The notes below the pieces were generated by a model. The model saw nothing but the letters and a program-made list of their open reading frames with translations. It did no database searches and was not told where the DNA came from. The position numbers were made by a program, and so were the translations under genes. DNA of 42,270 nt, from contig VSPD01000021.1 of NCBI GenBank assembly GCA_009775125.1, positions 1-42,270 on the forward strand. The letters run 5' to 3'. Below, piece after piece: positions 15,512 to 23,307 of the stretch (within the stretch, counting starts at the first letter, position 1; each line of letters begins with the position of its first letter). The DNA is from Muribaculaceae bacterium. Its GTDB lineage: Bacteria; Bacteroidota; Bacteroidia; Bacteroidales; Muribaculaceae.

Positions 15512-16477
15512 ATGATAAAACAAATATTAACCGTCGCCGTCGCCGCTCTTTCAATCTATTCTGCCGGAGCGCAGACGCAAAATGAGACTCCAAAAGTATA
15601 TTTCACGTCGGAAATCACACCCGAGGCATTGGTTAAAATCTATAAGGCTCTTGGCGTGGAGGCTACCGGACGCGTGGCCGTAAAAATCAGCACCGGCGAA
15701 TCGGCTCAGAGCAATCACCTTCGCCCCGAACTGATAAAGAATCTCGTCAACGAGGTGAAGGGCACTCTTGTTGAGTGCAACACTGCCTATCATGGCAACC
15801 GCTCATCGTCGGAAGACCATCTGCGCGCAATTGCCGAAAGAGGATATAACGATATAGCCAACGTCGACCTCATGGATATCGAGGGATATGTAGATATACC
15901 GGTCTCCGACACAAAATGGCTGAAATACAACCGTGTTGGCAGCCATATAGCCGATTACGATTATCTTGTCAACCTCGCCCATTTCAAAGGCCATGCCATG
16001 GGCGGTTTTGGAGGCGTGCTGAAAAACCAAAGCATTGGCATGGCTACCCCCGAAGGCAAAACTTTGATTCATACCGCCGGCCGATACTCAGACCCGCAAC
16101 AAGTGTTCGGCAATCAGGACGGACAAGACGCTTTCCTTGAATCAATGGCCGCCGCCGCTAAATCGGTACACGACTATTATAAAGGGAACGTGATATACAT
16201 CAATGTGATGAACAACCTGTCGGTCGACTGCGATTGCAACGGCCATCCCGCCGCCCCGCAGATGAAAGACATCGGCATCATGGCTTCCCTCGACCCCGTT
16301 GCCCTCGACAAAGCATGCCTCGACCTGGTGTTCAACCATCACTCCTCCGACGGCGACAACGCTTCTCCCCTGCAAGAACGCATCAACAGCCGTCACGGCA
16401 CTCACATCGTAGACTATGCCGAACAAATCGGACTGGGAAGCATGAATTACCAACTCGTCGACATCGATAATAAATAA
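15512..16477 (+). CDS. Exported DUF362-domain protein
   Basis: The 321-residue protein has signal peptide MIKQILTVAVAALSIYSAGA. The remainder is one DUF362 domain: VAVKISTGESAQSNHLRPEL, HFKGHAMGGFGGVLKNQSIG, and the cysteine pair in VDCDCNGHPAAP near residue 240, then IGIMASLDPVALDKACLDLV. DUF362 proteins are often fused to ferredoxin domains; here none is present. An iron-sulfur or metal-binding role is suspected for the family but not established. It is followed after 27 bases by a TonB-dependent receptor, so it may act in periplasmic handling of what that receptor imports. Confidence 0.88.
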   Translation: MIKQILTVAVAALSIYSAGAQTQNETPKVYFTSEITPEALVKIYKALGVEATGRVAVKISTGESAQSNHLRPELIKNLVNEVKGTLVECNTAYHGNRSSSEDHLRAIAERGYNDIANVDLMDIEGYVDIPVSDTKWLKYNRVGSHIADYDYLVNLAHFKGHAMGGFGGVLKNQSIGMATPEGKTLIHTAGRYSDPQQVFGNQDGQDAFLESMAAAAKSVHDYYKGNVIYINVMNNLSVDCDCNGHPAAPQMKDIGIMASLDPVALDKACLDLVFNHHSSDGDNASPLQERINSRHGTHIVDYAEQIGLGSMNYQLVDIDNK

Positions 16478-16504
16478 TTTACTTAAACGCAAATCGCACC
16501 AACC

Positions 16505-18370
16505 ATGCGAAATAGACTCCCTAAATTTGTTATGCCGGTTATCTTTTCCATAACCGGCATTATTTCCATAAATGCGCAGCAACAAAACTACTCAATCCTA
16601 AACCTGCACGATGTAGTCGTAACCGGCACAAACTCGCCGGTGCAAACAAACCTGCTGCCTTATACCGTATCGGTGATAGACGACAGACGGCTTGAATCAA
16701 GCGGCGAGACACAAGTGCTCTCGGCTGTATCCGGCATGGTGCCGAGCCTGTTTGTATCGGAACGCGGTGTTTTCGGCTTTGGGGTAAGCAATGGCGGGTC
16801 GGGACACATCAAGCTCCGTGGCGTGGGTGGCGACCGTGCAAGCGCAGTGCTTATGCTTGTCGACGGTCAACCGCAATTCGCAGGCATCTATTCCCATCAC
16901 ATCGCCGACTTTTACAGCAAGGAGTATATCGACCGCGTAGAGGTGCTTCGCGGGCCCGGGTCGGTGCTGTATGGCTCAAACGCAATGGCCGGAGCTATAA
17001 ATGTAATAACAAAAGACGCCCGGAAAGAAGGCGCACACACCACCGTATCTTCGCAATACGGCTCCTACAACACCTGGCTCTCATCGGCAACGAATACCCT
17101 TCGTTATGGACGATTTTCATCGCTGGCATCAATCTCATACAATCGCACCGATGGCAATGTCGAAAATTTTGATTTCAAGCAGGCCGACGGGTACATCAAA
17201 GTCGGATATGACATCTCTGATAATTGGAAAATGTCGGCCGACTATACCTTGATGAATTTCCGCGGCAACGACCCGATATATCCGAAATTGTCAAATCCGG
17301 AATCCACCGACATATATCATCAGAACATAACTCGAGGGGAGACATCGCTGGCCGCCTTCAACAATTACAGCTCTACGTCGGGCCTTATACGGGCATATTA
17401 TAACTATGGCAACCACTATGTCGACGACCCTCGTCATTTCCACAGCACCGACAACCGCCTCGGCGTGATGGCCTATCAAAATTTTAAACCGTGGCCCGGA
17501 GCATACGCCACCGTAGGGTTTGATTTTGATTCCTATTCAGGCGAGATACCGGTTTCGGGCGGCAACAGCCATACCGAAGGCTCCATGAGCGCAATCAGCC
17601 GGAAAACAATTGTGGAGTATTCGCCATATCTCACGATATCGCAATCTCTTGCCGGAGATATCCTGAATCTCAATGGCGGCCTTCGCATAGCCAACAGCGA
17701 CAAGTTCAATACCGCAGTCATACCTCAGTTCGGGTTCGCTATCAACCCGGGCCACAGCATCAACATCAAGGGAAATCTGGCTATGGGTTATCGGAATCCG
17801 TCGTTCCGGGAACTATACCTTTACCGCATGGCAAACCCAGCTCTTCAGCCCGAACGCATGATGAACTATGAATTGACGGTAAGCAAACAATTCTCACATT
17901 ATTTTTCAGCAGACATTACGGCATATTACAGCCGGGGATACGACATGATTCAAGTCGTTGACCAGAAGAATGTTAATACCGGCAGATTTATCAATAAGGG
18001 CATTGAATTGTCAGCCAAAAGCCATCCGGTCGAAAACTTGTGGCTTTTTGCCTCTTACAGCTTCCTAAGCACCTCTCTTTCCAACCTTACCGGCGCACCC
18101 AAAAACCAGTATTATCTTGGCGCGCAGTTGTCGTTATGGAAAAAACTGGATATTTCTGCCGAAATCAAGGGTGTTGGCGGATTATATGTGGCCGATGATG
18201 TAAGTAATCAGAATTATGCACTGTTGAATCTTAAAGCGACATTTGCCGTGTTCCGTTATGCCGACATTATCGCAAGTTTTGAAAATATCACCGATGCCCG
18301 CTACACTATCAACCGGGGATATGAGATGCCTGGATTTACTGCCATGGGCGGGTTCAAAGTGAAATTCTAA
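16505..18370 (+). CDS. TonB-dependent receptor (siderophore/cobalamin type)
   Basis: The 621-residue protein has a signal peptide ending near SINAQ. A TonB-box-like region LNLHDVVVTGTN follows, then a plug domain (about 50-165) with GSGHIKLRGVGGDRASAVLM, VDGQPQFAG and VEVLRGPGSVLYGSNAMAGA. A 22-strand-type barrel ends in GFTAMGGFKVKF. The motifs are those of BtuB/CirA-like receptors for metal chelates or cobalamin, not SusC (no N-terminal extension, no SusD partner, smaller size). Coupling to an exported DUF362 protein and a divergent AraC regulator suggests an inducible uptake system for an unidentified, possibly metal-containing, ligand. Confidence 0.92.
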   Translation: MRNRLPKFVMPVIFSITGIISINAQQQNYSILNLHDVVVTGTNSPVQTNLLPYTVSVIDDRRLESSGETQVLSAVSGMVPSLFVSERGVFGFGVSNGGSGHIKLRGVGGDRASAVLMLVDGQPQFAGIYSHHIADFYSKEYIDRVEVLRGPGSVLYGSNAMAGAINVITKDARKEGAHTTVSSQYGSYNTWLSSATNTLRYGRFSSLASISYNRTDGNVENFDFKQADGYIKVGYDISDNWKMSADYTLMNFRGNDPIYPKLSNPESTDIYHQNITRGETSLAAFNNYSSTSGLIRAYYNYGNHYVDDPRHFHSTDNRLGVMAYQNFKPWPGAYATVGFDFDSYSGEIPVSGGNSHTEGSMSAISRKTIVEYSPYLTISQSLAGDILNLNGGLRIANSDKFNTAVIPQFGFAINPGHSINIKGNLAMGYRNPSFRELYLYRMANPALQPERMMNYELTVSKQFSHYFSADITAYYSRGYDMIQVVDQKNVNTGRFINKGIELSAKSHPVENLWLFASYSFLSTSLSNLTGAPKNQYYLGAQLSLWKKLDISAEIKGVGGLYVADDVSNQNYALLNLKATFAVFRYADIIASFENITDARYTINRGYEMPGFTAMGGFKVKF

Positions 18371-18384
18371 TTAGTACTTCAGCC

Positions 18385-18873
18385 TTAAAGGATTTTCAGG
18401 GCTATGGCGGCGCAGGCCTCGGCGTCGGCAAGGGCATGGTGGTGACTGGCAAGATCGTAGCCGCAGGCTGCCGCCACAACGTGGAGCTGATGGCAGGGCA
18501 GACGCAGAGCGCGCCTCGACGCTGCAAGAGTGCAATAGAATTTGTAACCGGGATACTCCATGGAGTATTCTTCAAATACGGCTTTGAGGCATCCTTCGTC
18601 AAAAGGCCTGTTGTGGGCCACAAGCGGCAGCCCCTCGATTTTTTCTTCTATCCGCTTCCACACTTCGGGGAAAAGCGGCTGTCCGTCGGTGTCGCGGCGC
18701 GTGAGCCCGTGCACATTGGTAGTCCAACAGGTATAAAAATTTGGCGCAGGCTGAATAAGGCTGTAAAACTTATCCACAACCTCTCCTCCGCGTACTATCA
18801 CAACGCCCACGGCACATACGCTCGAACGTCGGCCGTTGGCTGTTTCAAAATCTATTGCAGCAAAATTTTCCAT
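18385..18873 (-). CDS. DEDDh 3'-5' exonuclease (DnaQ-like)
   Basis: The 162-residue protein is a stand-alone exonuclease domain. Exo I is AIDFETANGRRSS, exo II lies in LPLVAHNRPFDEGCLK and exo III is HHHALADAEACAAIA, giving the D, E, D, D and H catalytic residues for two-metal hydrolysis. It resembles the epsilon proofreading fold without polymerase or BRCT parts. It starts two bases after the WYL gene's stop, so both are one operon. Substrate (DNA or RNA) is unknown. Confidence 0.9.
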   Translation of the reverse strand: MENFAAIDFETANGRRSSVCAVGVVIVRGGEVVDKFYSLIQPAPNFYTCWTTNVHGLTRRDTDGQPLFPEVWKRIEEKIEGLPLVAHNRPFDEGCLKAVFEEYSMEYPGYKFYCTLAASRRALRLPCHQLHVVAAACGYDLASHHHALADAEACAAIALKIL

Positions 18874-18875
18874 TG

Positions 18876-19778
18876 TCAGTCATTATATTTTTCATTCATT
18901 TGCGACACAAGGTCGCGCATCGTATCGCGCAGTTCCTCCGGCGCAATCACCTCTATCAAAGGTCCTGCCTGCAAAAGTTTCATAATGAAGTCGAAAGTCG
19001 GGGCTACAAACAGCCGGAATTCGGAATAATTGTCCGTATCCTCTACAAGCCGCTGGCTGTGATGCAAAGGCAAAGATTTCAGATAAGGCGTGTGATTCTT
19101 TTCGGCACGAATCACCACCGTTACCGGCTCAATGCTCTCGTCGGCAATTATGCCATAATAATTGGAAAAATAATCCGTGGCCGAGAATGATTTCGGAACA
19201 AGGAATTTCTGTTCGCCAATCTCCGCCGTCTCGATACGGTCAAGTCCATACAGGCGCATCACATCCTTATCGACATTGCGGCCAAGCATATACCAGCGGT
19301 TTTCAAACAGTTTCACGCAATAAGGCTCGACGGCAATATCATAAGATTTAGAGTACTGAAAGGCCCGGTAGACAATATTCACCACGCGGTTATCTTTCAT
19401 CGCCTCCAAAATAGTGGCAAGATGGCTTTGACCCGACGGAATATGGTCGACCAAGATACGGTCTTTCATCGAAAGATTCTCCCCTATGAGATTGCCCACG
19501 GCAAACGAGTCGAGCATCCATTTTTTCAGTTTGTCATCGTCGATATCCTCAGGGTTTTCTATGTAATACAGATACCCGCCGACACGTTTACAGGATATGA
19601 TTATGCCGAACTGTGAATAAATGGCATCGCGCCAGCGATTGAAAGTAGCGCGGTGAAGCGGCCGGTAGTCGCTGAGGTCTTTGCACCGTTCCCATCTGTC
19701 CGACAGTTCCTTATGCGAAATCATCCCGGCTCGTCTTATCGTCTCAATCAGCCATGTATATTTTTGCAGCTGAATCAT
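18876..19778 (-). CDS. WYL-domain transcriptional regulator
   Basis: The 300-residue protein has an N-terminal winged helix (about 1-75: WLIETIRRAGMISHKELSDR, HRATFNRWRDAIYSQFG). A WYL domain follows (about 120-200: NIVYRAFQYSKSYDIAVEPY, then FENRWYMLGRNVDKDVMRLY). The C-terminal extension contains PVTVVIRAEKNHTPYLKSLP. WYL proteins bind nucleic acid or nucleotides and often regulate DNA-damage or defence genes. An upstream extension starting at 19835 is rejected because MIQLQKYTWL is the usual start in this family. It leads an operon with the exonuclease. Confidence 0.92.
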   Translation of the reverse strand: MIQLQKYTWLIETIRRAGMISHKELSDRWERCKDLSDYRPLHRATFNRWRDAIYSQFGIIISCKRVGGYLYYIENPEDIDDDKLKKWMLDSFAVGNLIGENLSMKDRILVDHIPSGQSHLATILEAMKDNRVVNIVYRAFQYSKSYDIAVEPYCVKLFENRWYMLGRNVDKDVMRLYGLDRIETAEIGEQKFLVPKSFSATDYFSNYYGIIADESIEPVTVVIRAEKNHTPYLKSLPLHHSQRLVEDTDNYSEFRLFVAPTFDFIMKLLQAGPLIEVIAPEELRDTMRDLVSQMNEKYND

Positions 19779-19936
19779 AAAAAAAATATTAAGTAAAAGA
19801 TAAGTGTGCCCAATAAAATGAATTAATGTATACAAAATTGTCGCAGAGCCACAGCCAGTTTAATCAAGTGTCACGGCTTCGCCGCGATTATTCTGTATTA
19901 CTTTGTTTCTCAGAGATATATCCATGTATAATTTAG

Positions 19937-20698
19937 TTATAATATTACCTTTGTTTGCAAGGCTTCGATTTCTTCCCTCATTATATTTCTTACTTCGTCT
20001 ATATTCTCTCTGATTTTTCCATTGGCATCGCGGCATGAAAGATTGTGTAACAGAATAAATATAGATGTAAATTTATTACTTACAGGCCATTTGCCCGACG
20101 GGTGTGGCACGCACACCGTTGGAACTCCAAGAATCATTCCTATTTCAAGTGCAGGCGACTCCATGACCCGAACGCTTGAAATACGATCCTTAACACTTTG
20201 TGGAACATTTTTACCTCTTAGCTCTCGGAAACCGTCCTTCGTTAGCAGGATTATACGTTTAGGCTTCAATATTTCAATCAGCCGAAGCGTACTTTCTACG
20301 CCGACAGACACCAATTCCGGCTTTAAATCGGAAAAACCTTTATTCGAGACAAAAGGCGTAAGATTGGCCCATACCGTCTTTTTTTCATTGTCGACGGAAT
20401 CGGATGATTCCAAATGATTATAACCCAGAAACCATCTTGTCTCAACAAAAAATTTCCATTTAAAACGAGTGCTCCAGCATTCGTTGCCATCCAAGAATTC
20501 ATCGGCCGTCTTATCCTTGGATACTTTGCCATCGCCCTTGGGGTTTATTCCAAGAATCAATGTATCAATGCAATCCTCTATCTGCGACAATGGCGACTGC
20601 GTATAATAACAAGTATCGAACTCTTTTGCCAATTTATTAAACCTCGGGACGTATTCTTGCGCCCAAAGCCTAAGTTCTTCTTTTACAGTTTTGTGCAT
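19937..20698 (-). CDS. Uracil-DNA-glycosylase-fold protein
   Basis: The 253-residue protein has motifs of the UDG superfamily. The first is TLILGINPKGDG (around residue 48), matching the GxxP loop that carries the catalytic water or DNA contact. A central strand KPKRIILLTKDGFREL and the late motif VPHPSGKWPVSNKF (HPS loop) also fit. The Asp or Asn expected in motif one is not evident, so catalytic activity is uncertain. It would act on damaged bases or free nucleotides if active. It stands alone on its strand, with a TAnnTTTG box at 20821-20814 and a leader of about 110 bases. Confidence 0.72.
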   Translation of the reverse strand: MHKTVKEELRLWAQEYVPRFNKLAKEFDTCYYTQSPLSQIEDCIDTLILGINPKGDGKVSKDKTADEFLDGNECWSTRFKWKFFVETRWFLGYNHLESSDSVDNEKKTVWANLTPFVSNKGFSDLKPELVSVGVESTLRLIEILKPKRIILLTKDGFRELRGKNVPQSVKDRISSVRVMESPALEIGMILGVPTVCVPHPSGKWPVSNKFTSIFILLHNLSCRDANGKIRENIDEVRNIMREEIEALQTKVIL

Positions 20699-20813
20699 AT
20701 GAGATTAATTAAAGTAATTTGAAGGGAAAAAATTTTTACGGGAATTATCGTTAATCGCCCATAAATTATGAATTAATGAATAATTCACGATAATTAACGC
20801 AGAATTATTTTTG

Positions 20814-20821
20814 CAAATATA
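20814..20821 (-). promoter_or_regulatory. -7 box of the UDG-fold gene, with inverted repeats in the leader
   Basis: On the minus strand TATATTTG matches TAnnTTTG. Between it and the ATG, AATTATCGT (about 20742-20750) and ACGATAATT (about 20787-20795) form an inverted pair that could be an operator or leader hairpin. Confidence 0.45.
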
Positions 20822-20859
20822 GTGAAATTATGTCTCATTACGCGATACATGTTGAAAAT

Positions 20860-21201
20860 TCAGTAGATTTCTTCCTCATCGACGCGTTTGCCGGTGAAAA
20901 TGTCGATACAGCTGTTGGCGCAACAGTCGTCCTGCCACATCACGGCAGGACTGACAGCAAGACATCCCGAGGCGTTGCCAATTATATGGTAGCCCTCGTA
21001 TTCATTAAAGCCAAGAGGCATATATACATATAGATGCGTGCCGCAGTCTTGGAGTTCGATACCCATTATGGCCAGACGCTCATCGCAGTCCTGGATAAAT
21101 GTCTCAAAACTGTTATAGCCGCCGACCATTTCCGACAGGAAAGCATGACGTTTGCGCATCATAGCCAAACGTTCGTCATGTGTCATGCAGATTAAATCCA
21201 T
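20860..21201 (-). CDS. Small acidic protein of unknown function
   Basis: The protein has 113 residues. It has no signal peptide or membrane segment. The helical N-terminal half reads THDERLAMMRKRHAFLSEMV. The C-terminal half has VMWQDDCCANSCIDIFTG, with three cysteines, and ends DEEEIY. The ATG at 21201 (MDLICMTHDER) is chosen because an upstream extension would overlap the promoter region of the divergent AAA+ gene. I do not recognise a family. It is divergent from the ATPase and might be regulated with it. Confidence 0.6.
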   Translation of the reverse strand: MDLICMTHDERLAMMRKRHAFLSEMVGGYNSFETFIQDCDERLAIMGIELQDCGTHLYVYMPLGFNEYEGYHIIGNASGCLAVSPAVMWQDDCCANSCIDIFTGKRVDEEEIY

Positions 21202-21300
21202 CTTATTTACTTTTAGTTTGCAGGTGCAAAGCAATATAAAACATGGCGCATTTTGTGAGACAGCACTTTATTTTTGCAAAATTTGCATGATTTCAAGACT

Positions 21301-21336
21301 TGTATCGCACAATGATACACCATGGCGGTAATTTTG
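21301..21336 (+). promoter_or_regulatory. AAA+ gene promoter with overlapping palindrome
   Basis: TAATTTTG (21329-21336) is a TAnnTTTG box 26 bases before the ATG. The 19-bp palindrome TGTATCGCACAATGATACA (21301-21319), with 6-bp perfect arms, occupies the place of the -33 box. It is a likely repressor site. Confidence 0.5.
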
Positions 21337-21361
21337 CAGCGTAAACCAAAAAACGCCAGAA

Positions 21362-23059
21362 ATGAGAAACCTAAAATTTGACATCGGCAAGTCCGGAAAC
21401 GACAGCGACGCGAAGAAAGAAAACGCGTCGCAATCGAAAGCCCGTTCGGTGCTTGAAGCGTTCGAGTATATCGTTGAACTGGCCGCAAATTCCAATTTCG
21501 ACGATGATTTTTTCGAAAAAGCGGGATGCCATATCCGCTACGCGGCACGTAAAATCAAACTGACGCCGATGCAAACCGTAATGCTCGCGCTGTTTGTCGA
21601 CCGCAGCGAGGACAACAGCATACGCCTTTCCGAAATTGCGAGCCATGTCGGATGCCGCACAATCAAGATTCTCCGTCTTTCAAAAGATATCGACGCGCTC
21701 GAAGATAAAAGTTACTTAGTGGCCTCACGGTCGAAGAAAAAACTTTCTTACCGTGTGCCGATGGACGTGCTCAAAGCGCTCAAATGTGGCGTTCCGTACG
21801 TAAAAGAGACAACTCCTGTCGAAAACATTCAGGATTTCTTCGATTACTTCAACGGCCTGATGGAACAGATGGACGACGAAGAGCTGACGCATGAACGTCT
21901 GCTTGAATCGACCATAGAAGCGTTAGAGACAATCAAAGACACTGTCTACGCCAAAACTCTGCGCCGCTTCCATCTCGACGACGAATATATCTTGCTGTTC
22001 ACATTTATGGCGCATCGGTTTATACAGGAAAACGACGATTTTATCATGGACCACAATATCGATGATATTTACGACGACAACCAGATTCCTTACTTTATCA
22101 AGAGAGGACTTCGCTCGCGGACAAACTGCCTGTTCACAAACAATTTGATTGAGAATGCCGGGCGCGACGGCATTCTCCAGCCAAACGCGTTCAAACTCAC
22201 CGACTATGCCAAAGAAGAACTGCTTGGCGAAATGAACTTGACAAATACCTCCGGCTCAGACAAAGATTTGCAAAAGCATGACTCATTTGCAAAAAAACAG
22301 TTGATTTACAATGCCTCCGTGGCCGAGCAGATACACGACCTTGCTTCGATTCTTGAAGAAAGCAGATTCGACGACGTGCAGTCGAGACTCGAAAAAGCCG
22401 GAATGCGCAAAGGCTTCTGCTGCCTGTTTTACGGCGCGCCCGGCACGGGAAAGACCGAGACCGTTTACCAGCTTGCACGGCAGACGGGCCGCGATATAAT
22501 GCGCGTCGACGTGGATAAAATCAAAAGCTGCTGGGTGGGCGAAAGCGAAAAAAACATCAAGGCACTTTTCGACCGCTATCGCCAAATTTGCCGGACATCT
22601 GCCATTACTCCCATCTTGCTTTTCAACGAGGCCGACGCCGTGTTCGGCATCCGCATGGAGGGCGCGGCCCGCGCCGTTGACAAGATGGAAAACTCCATCC
22701 AAAATATCATCCTGCAAGAAATGGAAAGCCTCGAAGGCATAATGATAGCCACCACCAACCTCACCTCCAACTTCGACAAGGCATTCGAGCGTCGCTTCCT
22801 CTACAAAGTACGATATGAAAAGCCCACAGTGGAGGCGCGGGCAAAGATTTGGAAAGCAATGCTTCCGGCTCTCACCGACACCGATGCACTAACGCTCGCC
22901 TCGGAAAGCGACCTGTCGGGCGGCGAGATTGAGAATATCGTGCGCAAACATTCCGTCGAGTCCATCCTCTCCGGCAACGATTCAATCGACATGGCCGCGC
23001 TGCGCTCCCTCTGCCAAGCAGAGCGAATCACCACCTCGCGCTCCCGCGTAGGATTCTGA
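21362..23059 (+). CDS. AAA+ ATPase with N-terminal winged-helix region
   Basis: The 565-residue protein has an N-terminal 330 residues that include a helical or winged-helix segment near 60-115 (RLSEIASHVGCRTIKILRLS). A single AAA+ module follows. Walker A is YGAPGTGKTETVYQLAR near residue 360, Walker B is ILLFNEADAVFG near 420, sensor 1 is IMIATTNLTSNFD, and the arginine-finger segment is FERRFLYKVRYEKP. Walker B has NEAD instead of DEAD, which occurs in a subset of bacterial AAA ATPases. A C-terminal helical lid completes the domain. It likely remodels a protein or nucleoprotein, but the partner is unknown. A good terminator follows. Confidence 0.88.
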   Translation: MRNLKFDIGKSGNDSDAKKENASQSKARSVLEAFEYIVELAANSNFDDDFFEKAGCHIRYAARKIKLTPMQTVMLALFVDRSEDNSIRLSEIASHVGCRTIKILRLSKDIDALEDKSYLVASRSKKKLSYRVPMDVLKALKCGVPYVKETTPVENIQDFFDYFNGLMEQMDDEELTHERLLESTIEALETIKDTVYAKTLRRFHLDDEYILLFTFMAHRFIQENDDFIMDHNIDDIYDDNQIPYFIKRGLRSRTNCLFTNNLIENAGRDGILQPNAFKLTDYAKEELLGEMNLTNTSGSDKDLQKHDSFAKKQLIYNASVAEQIHDLASILEESRFDDVQSRLEKAGMRKGFCCLFYGAPGTGKTETVYQLARQTGRDIMRVDVDKIKSCWVGESEKNIKALFDRYRQICRTSAITPILLFNEADAVFGIRMEGAARAVDKMENSIQNIILQEMESLEGIMIATTNLTSNFDKAFERRFLYKVRYEKPTVEARAKIWKAMLPALTDTDALTLASESDLSGGEIENIVRKHSVESILSGNDSIDMAALRSLCQAERITTSRSRVGF

Positions 23060-23067
23060 CACCAAAT

Positions 23068-23098
23068 AAAAAAGGAGACCGACGAGGCCTCCTTTTTT
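23068..23098 (+). terminator. Intrinsic terminator of the AAA+ gene
   Basis: AAAAAAGGAG (23068-23077) pairs with CTCCTTTTTT (23089-23098), giving a stem with an A-tract on one side and a T-tract on the other. It can act in both directions. Confidence 0.85.
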
Positions 23099-23102
23099 AT
23101 TA

Positions 23103-23297
23103 TAAGTAGATGTTAAAAATTAATTTATATTTACAAGCAGATGTTGTTTTATTTCGACAGCCATATCTTCGGATGCTTTTTGGCCGCTTTCTTCCTCATC
23201 GTCAGTCACGTAGCTCGCTACGCTCCTTCCTCCTCGGAAGAAATCGCCTCAAAAATCATCTCGAATATATTGTCTGTTAATTTTTAACATCTACTTA
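23103..23297. mobile_element. 195-bp MITE-like element with 21-bp perfect terminal inverted repeats
   Basis: The ends (23103-23123 and 23277-23297) are perfect 21-bp inverted repeats beginning TAAGTAGATG. The interior contains GTAGCTCGCTAC and other short palindromes and no reading frame of note. It lies between the AAA+ terminator and the GH81 3' end. Such short non-coding elements with TIRs are typical of MITEs, but no parent transposon is present. Confidence 0.7.
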
Positions 23298-23307
23298 GAG
23301 AATTTTT

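Noticed and set aside
21362..23059. NEAD in Walker B taken as an inactivating mutation
   Set aside because: The catalytic Glu is retained and NEAD is known in other bacterial AAA+ ATPases, so activity is likely kept.
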